Below, in pieces: positions 55,245 through 64,000 of a DNA stretch of 64,000 nucleotides. The translations under genes were made by a program, and so were the position numbers. The DNA lies in assembly GCA_937923175.1 (NCBI GenBank), contig CALALB010000020.1:47915-111914 (forward strand), given 5' to 3'. The first letter of the stretch is position 1. Every line of letters begins with the position of its first letter. Source of the stretch: an uncultured Chromatiaceae bacterium (GTDB lineage: Bacteria > Pseudomonadota > Gammaproteobacteria > Chromatiales > Chromatiaceae). The notes under the pieces are model-generated. The model worked only from the letters and a program-made list of their open reading frames with translations. It made no database searches and was not told the DNA's origin.

Positions 55245-55844
55245 TCAATCCCTTTCCCAGGGCCCATAACCCGGGATCTTCACCCGATCCTCATCGTAAT
55301 CCCCTTTGTTTGCATCGACATGGCAGCGGTCGCATTGGCTAAAGCTCCTGACCTCTGGATTATCGACGACTAGACGCGGCGGGATCTCGTCATGCTTGCG
55401 GATAAAATAGACTGTCTTGGTGATCCGCGGCAACTCACCCGCAGGCTGATCGATCGGGTGAAAGGCAGCAAAGGCGCGCTCGCGGGTCCGCTTGGACTGA
55501 TCGGCTGCGTGGGCAATGAGATAGGCCTCAAGCGCAGCGCGCGTCTCCTCAGGCAGGCTGGCATCATCGCCATAGTGGGCAGCCAAGGATTCTGCGGTCA
55601 TGATCCGGCGCCAGGAGTCGGCAGTCAGCAATCCAGGCGGATAGGCCAGATGGCAAGAGCCACATTCCTTGAGATATCCAGGGTCCTTCGCCGGCGCGAT
55701 ATTGGATTGGATCAACGAGCGCTCATCGCGGTCTTTAGAGCGTTCCTTGCGCTCGTCGCCATCCTCATCGCTTAAGGCAATCCCCAATGACCCCAGTCCA
55801 AGCACTAGGGCGGTTGCGGCTGAGAGAATCATGGTTCGATTCAT
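55245..55844 (-). CDS. Diheme cytochrome c (DHC family)
   Basis: CGSCH and CDRCH heme motifs, CHLAYPPGLLTADSW, signal peptide, linked to SHP-like and b561 genes. Confidence 0.85.
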   Translation of the reverse strand: MNRTMILSAATALVLGLGSLGIALSDEDGDERKERSKDRDERSLIQSNIAPAKDPGYLKECGSCHLAYPPGLLTADSWRRIMTAESLAAHYGDDASLPEETRAALEAYLIAHAADQSKRTRERAFAAFHPIDQPAGELPRITKTVYFIRKHDEIPPRLVVDNPEVRSFSQCDRCHVDANKGDYDEDRVKIPGYGPWERD

Positions 55845-55861
55845 GATTAGATCCTCTATGG

Positions 55862-56227
55862 TTATTGAGTTTGGATATAGGCTAGAAAATCCGCCTTCTC
55901 AGCTGGGGTGCATTCGCGCCCGAGCGTCCAACGGCAATTGCGGGCAAACCATTTCTCGACCTTTTCCGGGTCCTTTAGACGCTGGGGATTGACCGAGGGG
56001 GCCATGGGTTCGATCACCTTGCCGGTGTTGACCTGGCGTCCAGGCTGCTTGAGATCACGTCCATGACAGGTGGCACAGCTGCGCGCTGGCGAGCCATCGG
56101 CCTGGGGATGTTCTTGGACCCAGGCGGCCTCGCCTGCTTTAGGATCGCCTGCAGCCCAGGATGGGCTCGCATAGACCAATATCCCTAGAACAGCGAACTG
56201 GATAAAACCGCGTTTCATTGTGATCAA
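55862..56227 (-). CDS. Monoheme c-type cytochrome, SHP/DUF1924-like
   Basis: SPARSCATCHGRDL...VEKWFARNCRWTLGRECTPAEKADFLAYIQ, signal peptide. Confidence 0.8.
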   Translation of the reverse strand: MITMKRGFIQFAVLGILVYASPSWAAGDPKAGEAAWVQEHPQADGSPARSCATCHGRDLKQPGRQVNTGKVIEPMAPSVNPQRLKDPEKVEKWFARNCRWTLGRECTPAEKADFLAYIQTQ

Positions 56228-56832
56228 CCCTTTTTGTAACCGCTGATCATGGCAGCGATGAGGTTTTCGCGATGGATGAGGCTTGAGACAATGACCCCGA
56301 GTAGATGAATGGCGATTAGGCCGAGGGTGAAATTGGCCAATGCCTCATGGACCTCCTCTAGGCCCTCGCCCCATGCCTCGGGAAATCCCCGCATCAGTCC
56401 GGCCAAGGGTCCGGCAAACTCTTCAGCGCCATAGAGGGCAAGACCGCTTAAGCCGGTGGCAGTGAGGCTGAGTAACAACAGCAAGATCATCGCCCCGCCG
56501 GCTGGGTTATGACCCAGATACCGCGGCGCCTTGCCCTGGAGGATGCCCTGGAGATACCCCAGGATGGTGCGCGGGCCGCGCACAAAGTCGCTGAAACGCG
56601 CATAGCGGGTTCCGATCAGGCCCCAGATGACCCGGATGCCGATCAGAGCAAGCACCAGATAACCGGCCCATACGTGTAGATCCAGGATCTCTTCCTCGGT
56701 GAGATAGGCGGTGGCAAAGGCCGCAACCAGCGACCAATGAAAGGCGCGCACTAGGGGATCCCAAACGCGGATCCGGGTGGCGAGTGGATCTGGATGGGCG
56801 TCCTGGAGACTCATTGAGACAGGGTTTGACAT
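56224..56832 (-). CDS. Cytochrome b561-type membrane diheme cytochrome
   Basis: RVWDPLVRAFHWSLVAAFATAYLTEEEI...DLHVWAGYLVLALIGIRVIWGLIG...EVHEALANFTLGLIAIHLLGV. Confidence 0.88.
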   Translation of the reverse strand: MSNPVSMSLQDAHPDPLATRIRVWDPLVRAFHWSLVAAFATAYLTEEEILDLHVWAGYLVLALIGIRVIWGLIGTRYARFSDFVRGPRTILGYLQGILQGKAPRYLGHNPAGGAMILLLLLSLTATGLSGLALYGAEEFAGPLAGLMRGFPEAWGEGLEEVHEALANFTLGLIAIHLLGVIVSSLIHRENLIAAMISGYKKG

Positions 56833-57082
56833 ACTCGGTTCCTCCCGGGGATGGATACGATGACCTATAGAGACTCTGGGTTCTGGACCGCCGTCCCGGA
56901 TGACGGCTCAGCCAGAGGCCCATTCATTAGATCAAGGGCGGTCAAAACCACGGCCGCACTGATCCTTGGCTACGGATAGCCTAGGCCAGGACTGCTGAAC
57001 ATCGCCTGAACGAGCCTGTCAGGGTTTTGTCAGGTAACATGTCGCACAATGACCGGGAGTAGATCGATGGAGGGCTTCTCCA

Positions 57083-57406
57083 ATGTACCCGCTGCGACTG
57101 GCTTGGATCCTGAGTCTGGTCAGCAGTTTGAGCCTGGCCCATGACTACCCCGACCGACCGCGGAATCACGATCACGAGGAGGCACGCGTTGCCCGAACGC
57201 GCGGCGAGATCCGTCCGATCGCCGAGATCCTGCATCAGGTCAATGCCCGGTTTCCCGGCCAACTGCTCGATGTCGAGCTCAAAAACGGCAAAAAGGGTCA
57301 CCCCTGGGTCTATGAACTCAAACTGCTGACGCCCCATGGACGACGGCTAGAGCTTGCGGTAGACGCCCGAGATGGGCGGATTCTCGAGTGGGAGGATGAG
57401 GACTGA
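57083..57406 (+). CDS. PepSY-domain periplasmic protein
   Basis: GEIRPIAEILHQVNARFPGQLLDVELKNGKKGHPWVYELKLLTPHGRRLELAVDARDGRILEWEDED. Confidence 0.85.
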   Translation: MYPLRLAWILSLVSSLSLAHDYPDRPRNHDHEEARVARTRGEIRPIAEILHQVNARFPGQLLDVELKNGKKGHPWVYELKLLTPHGRRLELAVDARDGRILEWEDED

Positions 57407-58068
57407 TGCGGGTCTTGGTCGTTGAGGATGATGAAAGGGTCGCAGAAACAGTCAAGCAGGCATTGAGTGCAGCTGGATTCGTCGTTGAACAGGCCAGCGA
57501 GGGTCGAACGGCCTGGTTTTTAGGCGATACTGAACCCTATGCGGCGATTGTATTGGATCTCGGCCTGCCTGCGCTCGATGGTCTTGCAATCCTGCGCCGC
57601 TGGCGGGCCGCTGGACAGCGGGTGCCGGTATTGATCTTGAGCGCCCGCGGCGATTGGACCGAGCGGGTCGAAGGGATTGAGGCAGGGGCTGATGATTATC
57701 TCCCTAAGCCCTTTCGCGTCGAGGAACTGGTCGCGCGGGTACGGGCACTGATCCGCCGTGCTGCCGGTCAAGCGACCCCTATCTTGGTGCATGGCCCCTT
57801 TCGCCTCGACATCAGCCGGCAAATCCTGACCCGCGATGGCGTACCTATCCATCTTAGCCCTCAGGAATATCGGCTGGTCAGCTATTTGATGCAACATGCC
57901 GGCCGGGTGGTCTCCCAACAGGAGCTGACCGAACAGCTCTATGCCCAGGACTTCGAGCGCGATTCAAACACCATCGAGGTGCTGGTGGGCAGGATTCGGC
58001 GCAAGCTTGGCCCGGGATTGATCAAGACCCGGCGTGGATTTGGGTATGTGATCGACCATGATGAGTGA
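57406..58068 (+). CDS. OmpR-family response regulator
   Basis: MRVLVVEDDERVAETVKQALSAAGF...C-terminal winged helix GLIKTRRGFGYVID. Confidence 0.95.
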   Translation: MRVLVVEDDERVAETVKQALSAAGFVVEQASEGRTAWFLGDTEPYAAIVLDLGLPALDGLAILRRWRAAGQRVPVLILSARGDWTERVEGIEAGADDYLPKPFRVEELVARVRALIRRAAGQATPILVHGPFRLDISRQILTRDGVPIHLSPQEYRLVSYLMQHAGRVVSQQELTEQLYAQDFERDSNTIEVLVGRIRRKLGPGLIKTRRGFGYVIDHDE

Positions 58069-59431
58069 TCGCCCGTGGCGCTCACTCAAGACCCGGCTAG
58101 GCTTTAGCGCCGCGGTTGCGATCGCCCTGGCCCTGTTGGTAGCAGGGCTAGGACTGACGAATCTCTTTGAGCATCATGTCGAGCGCCATCTCGGCATTGA
58201 ACTGGAGAGCTGGCTCAACCAGCTGGCCGCTGTTGTTGAGATCGGGCCGAATCAAAGGGTCCAGCTTCGTCATAAGCCGCGCGAACCAGCCTTTAATCAA
58301 CCCTTGGGCGGGTTATATTGGCAGATCGACCGCCCTGACCAGACCGCTGTCCTGCGCTCCCGCTCGCTATGGGACGAGGTCCTGGTCCTGCCTGCCAAGC
58401 CGCAGACTGTCTCCTCGATCCAGTTCAGCAGGCTACCAGGACCATCGGGTCAGACCTTATTGGTTCAGGCTCGGCGTATCCAGATCATCGCAGAGCGACG
58501 ACCCATCGAGCTTTGGCTGATCGTCGCGCGCGATCGGGCGGAGATCGCCCAGGCACGCGCTCGGTTTGCAGCTGAGCAGAGTCCATATCTGTTCCTGATC
58601 GCCCTTTTACTCGCCATTGCCACCGGCGTGCAGATCCGGGTCGGCTTGGCGCCGCTTGAGAACCTAACAAAGGAGATCGAATCGATCCGCGCTGGCCGCG
58701 CCGTGCGCCTCACTGTTCAGGGCCCAACCGAGGTGCAACCCTTGATCAATGCACTCAATGACCTGCTCGCGGCGCGGGAGTGCGCCGTCGAACGGGCGCG
58801 CGCTTGGACGGCCGATCTGGCGCATGGGATCAAAACCCCCCTGAATGCCCTGGCAGCTGAGGCTGAGCGTCTGCGCCGCGCTGGCCACACCGAGATCGCC
58901 GACAATTTAGAGCAGCTTGCCGAGACCATGCGCCGGCGGGTGGAGCGGGAACTGATCCGCGCCCGGGTGCGTTCGGACCGCCTCCCCAGTGCTGCCCACG
59001 CCGACTTGGGTCATAGCCTTAAACGGATCCAGCAGGTATTGACGCGGACACCGGCTGGCGAGTGTCTGGTATGGCAAATCATCGTGCCGGATGGCATTCA
59101 GGTTGCCTTGATGCCAGAGGATCTAATCGAGCTTTTCGGCAACCTGCTTGAGAATGCCAGCAAATGGGCCCGCAGCCGGGTCGAGATACGAGCTCAACTG
59201 GGCCCAACTGAGGTCGCGCTCGAGGTCGCAGACGATGGTCCTGGCGTGGACGAGGCCCATTGGTTACGGCTTGGCGAACGAGGCTTAAGGCTTGATGAAC
59301 AACAGTCCGGGTATGGCCTTGGTCTTGCCATCGTGCGCGATATCGTCGATGCCTATGGTGGAAGGCTTGCCTTTGGACGCGCTGAGTTGGGCGGTCTAAG
59401 CGTTCGGGTGAGTCTGCCCTTAGCCAAGTGA
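58058..59431 (+). CDS. Sensor histidine kinase (PhoQ/QseC-like)
   Basis: DLAHGIKTPLNALAAEAERL H-box; LLENASKWARS; VADDGPGV; GYGLGLAIVRDIVDAYGG. Confidence 0.93.
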   Translation: MMSDRPWRSLKTRLGFSAAVAIALALLVAGLGLTNLFEHHVERHLGIELESWLNQLAAVVEIGPNQRVQLRHKPREPAFNQPLGGLYWQIDRPDQTAVLRSRSLWDEVLVLPAKPQTVSSIQFSRLPGPSGQTLLVQARRIQIIAERRPIELWLIVARDRAEIAQARARFAAEQSPYLFLIALLLAIATGVQIRVGLAPLENLTKEIESIRAGRAVRLTVQGPTEVQPLINALNDLLAARECAVERARAWTADLAHGIKTPLNALAAEAERLRRAGHTEIADNLEQLAETMRRRVERELIRARVRSDRLPSAAHADLGHSLKRIQQVLTRTPAGECLVWQIIVPDGIQVALMPEDLIELFGNLLENASKWARSRVEIRAQLGPTEVALEVADDGPGVDEAHWLRLGERGLRLDEQQSGYGLGLAIVRDIVDAYGGRLAFGRAELGGLSVRVSLPLAK

Positions 59432-59456
59432 CTGGTCACCCGACCAGGTCGCAACC

Positions 59457-59472
59457 TGTTTCATGTGGAACC
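59457..59472. promoter_or_regulatory. Degenerate parS-like site TGTTTCATGTGGAACC
   Basis: 2 mismatches to consensus; upstream of gyrB. Confidence 0.5.
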
Positions 59473-59567
59473 TCTCAGCCCCCCGCCTAAGTCTATGGAA
59501 TCGCCCCGCAACGATCCACCAGATTCCAAATAAAACCTGGGCCAAGCTGGTCGGATGCATTCATCCC

Positions 59568-62174
<2,607 letters not shown>

Positions 62175-62346
62175 CCAAGGGATCCAGAAGGGATAGGGGG
62201 CATCTCTCTGCCCATCGCAGTATCAGCGAGCCTGCGATCGAGCGGGCGTGCGATCTGGTTAAGTTTGGGGAGAGGCCCGCCGCAGTTACCCTGATCGGTA
62301 CCCTCAGGATCGGTGAGCCCATCGCTGTACCGATCCTGCCCTAGCC

Positions 62347-62958
62347 TCACCGATTGAGCGACTCGATTGCCTCGCAGAGAAAATGCCCGAGGATTAGATG
62401 GATCTCCTGGATACGCGGGGTCGCATGCGAGGGAACGGCCAAGACGATATCAGCCTTGGGCAAGTCTGGATGGAGGGCGCCGGTGAGCAGCACCGTCAAC
62501 AAACCCCTCTCATAGGCAACCTCGAGCGCCCGCACTATATTGGGCGAACGACCGCTGGTTGACAGCGCCCAGAGGACATCGCCCGGACGCGCCAGGGCCT
62601 GAATCTGGCGGGCAAAGACCTCGATGAATCCGAAATCATTGGCAACTGCTGATGCGGCACCAGGATCAAAACCGAGTGCGATTGCAGGCAAGGGACGGCG
62701 CTGCTTGTCGAGAAAGGGTCCAACCAGCTCGCCGCTTAGATGGGTCGATTCGGCGGCGCTGCCGCCATTGCCACAGATCAACAGGCTTCCCCCCTGAGCG
62801 ATCGCCTGAGCCGTGCGGACCGCCGCCTCCAGGGTTGCTGTCAGTAGGCGCTCATCGGCGCGCACCTGTTGGATAAGCGCCCGGGTTTCATTCAGCCTTT
62901 CAATAAGAAGAGGCCTTAGCGAGTCAGGGCAGAACGATATGACATCAGTCATACCCAC
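62347..62958 (-). CDS. gmhA: SIS-domain phosphoheptose isomerase (GmhA/DiaA family)
   Basis: SLLICGNGGSAAESTHLSGELVGPF...DVLWALSTSGRSPNIVRAL. Confidence 0.88.
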   Translation of the reverse strand: MGMTDVISFCPDSLRPLLIERLNETRALIQQVRADERLLTATLEAAVRTAQAIAQGGSLLICGNGGSAAESTHLSGELVGPFLDKQRRPLPAIALGFDPGAASAVANDFGFIEVFARQIQALARPGDVLWALSTSGRSPNIVRALEVAYERGLLTVLLTGALHPDLPKADIVLAVPSHATPRIQEIHLILGHFLCEAIESLNR

Positions 62959-63066
62959 GCCCTCGCTGGACAGGCAAGGGGCATGGCCATCAGATACCTA
63001 CCCAAGGCATGACTTAAAAAGACCGCCCCCGGCAAACGGGCCGGGCTGCGGTCCTGGACGGGATCA

Positions 63067-63384
63067 TCATTCCGGTTTAGAGACAGCCTCCTCTCCCTCA
63101 GTCGCCCAGCCCTCCGAAAGGGGAGGCTGGACGGTGATCAAGTCCTTGATCTGATTAAACTTAACCTCGCCGATACCTTTGACCTCCTGGACCTCTTCGA
63201 TTGAGGTAAAGGGCTTTTCCTCGCGGTATTCGATGATTCGCGTCGCCAAGGTTGGACCGATCCCCGGCAGAGATTCCAATTGTTGCTGGGTGGCGGTATT
63301 GAGATCGAGCTTCTCCTGCGACCAGACTGTACCCATCCCGAGGAATAGACAGGCAGCGATCAATATACCAAACCAGGATTTCAT
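63067..63384 (-). CDS. ComEA-family helix-hairpin-helix protein
   Basis: Signal peptide then KLDLNTATQQQLESLPGIGPTLATRIIEYREEKPFTSIEEVQEVKGIGEVKFNQIKDLI. Confidence 0.92.
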   Translation of the reverse strand: MKSWFGILIAACLFLGMGTVWSQEKLDLNTATQQQLESLPGIGPTLATRIIEYREEKPFTSIEEVQEVKGIGEVKFNQIKDLITVQPPLSEGWATEGEEAVSKPE

Positions 63385-63686
63385 AAGATCTCCTTTACAA
63401 GACACTCGAACAAATAAACCAGACTTATGTTGCATACCTTGGGTATTGCTGTGATCGCCTCATACCAGACCAAAAATGCACGGCGATGATGGGTGACATT
63501 GACAAGCCCAGCCTCCCTGCTCCAGAGCCAGCTGGATTGATCCAAATACTGGCCGATGTAAGAAGCGATAAAGGGGGGTTCGGCATCCTTTGTCACCACA
63601 TCCTGGCCGTGAATCATGCGTTGCCACATGTATCTCGATGATCATGCCTCTTCAGAGCAGCAATGGCAATCCCAGCCTGCTCAATC

Positions 63687-63836
63687 GCTGGATCGACTGG
63701 AGGGGTGTGTCAATCCATCCGCGCCCTTAGGAACGGCGACTTTTGGCGGAGATTCTACGAGCAGGTGCAGGTGATCGCCCTGGCCGTCCATCTCGATCAA
63801 TTGCGCCTCGAAGCGGAGGCTGTCCAGGTCGGTGAC
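63687..63836 (-). pseudogene. IS200/IS605 TnpA (Y1 transposase) remnant
   Basis: LRFEAQLIEMDGQGDHLHLLVESPPKVAV matches the conserved HxH region of IS200 transposases; rest degenerate. Confidence 0.7.
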
Positions 63837-63858
63837 AGGCACGCTTGAGCGGCTGGCT

Positions 63859-64000
63859 AAAAACGTTCGCGCCAAGCCTGGTCTGAACCAGGCCATCCTC
63901 GACCAGGGTTGGTAAGAGTTCCGCCGCCAACTGGACTACAGGCTGGCCTGGCGGGGTGGAAGGCTTGGGGTGGTTGCGCCGCAGAACACCAGCCGCACCT
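63859..64000 (+). pseudogene. IS605 OrfB/TnpB fragment with in-frame stop, runs off right edge
   Basis: KNVRAKPGLNQAILDQGW*EFRRQLDYRLAWRGGRLGVVAPQNTSRT; TAA at 63913-63915. Confidence 0.75.

Noticed and set aside
63381-63617. Small minus-strand ORF (MIHGQDVVTKDAEPPFIASYIGQYLDQ...) ending with ATGA overlap on the comEA-like gene
   Set aside because: Composition is protein-like, but its 3' end coincides with the SD of the next gene and no family is recognised; insufficient support.

Overview
This 64 kb window comes from a GC-rich gammaproteobacterial chromosome; gene content and style suggest a purple sulfur bacterium (Chromatiaceae-like). Taxonomy is inferred and was not searched. It contains the origin-proximal housekeeping block: rpmH-rnpA-yidD-yidC-mnmE on the minus strand, diverging from dnaA-dnaN-recF, then gyrB. 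A ~6 kb block of HD-GYP, DHC/SHP/cytochrome b561 and PepSY-RR-HK genes separates recF from gyrB, and a cluster of parS-like palindromes lies in and around it. Other content: ileS(3' end)-lspA-rimK, sucAB, dapC/dapD/dapE, coq7, a TPP riboswitch with thiC, miaB-phoH-ybeY-corC, typA, and a complete moxR/DUF58/BatA/BatB-C/BatD cluster. The most notable signals are: (1) a WYL-type regulator truncated exactly into a CRISPR repeat, followed by one spacer-length segment and a degenerate terminal repeat, with two inverted repeats in its promoter; (2) a dispersed palindromic repeat family that has inserted in frame into the BatB/C-like coding sequence; (3) the parS cluster; (4) rnpA with no in-frame ATG/GTG/TTG, apparently starting at a CTG that overlaps the rpmH stop; (5) a fused DUF2499-DUF3593 protein, a family mostly known from oxygenic phototrophs; (6) an IS200/IS605 relic at the right edge. 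All product calls come from reading the sequence by eye; no database searches were run.
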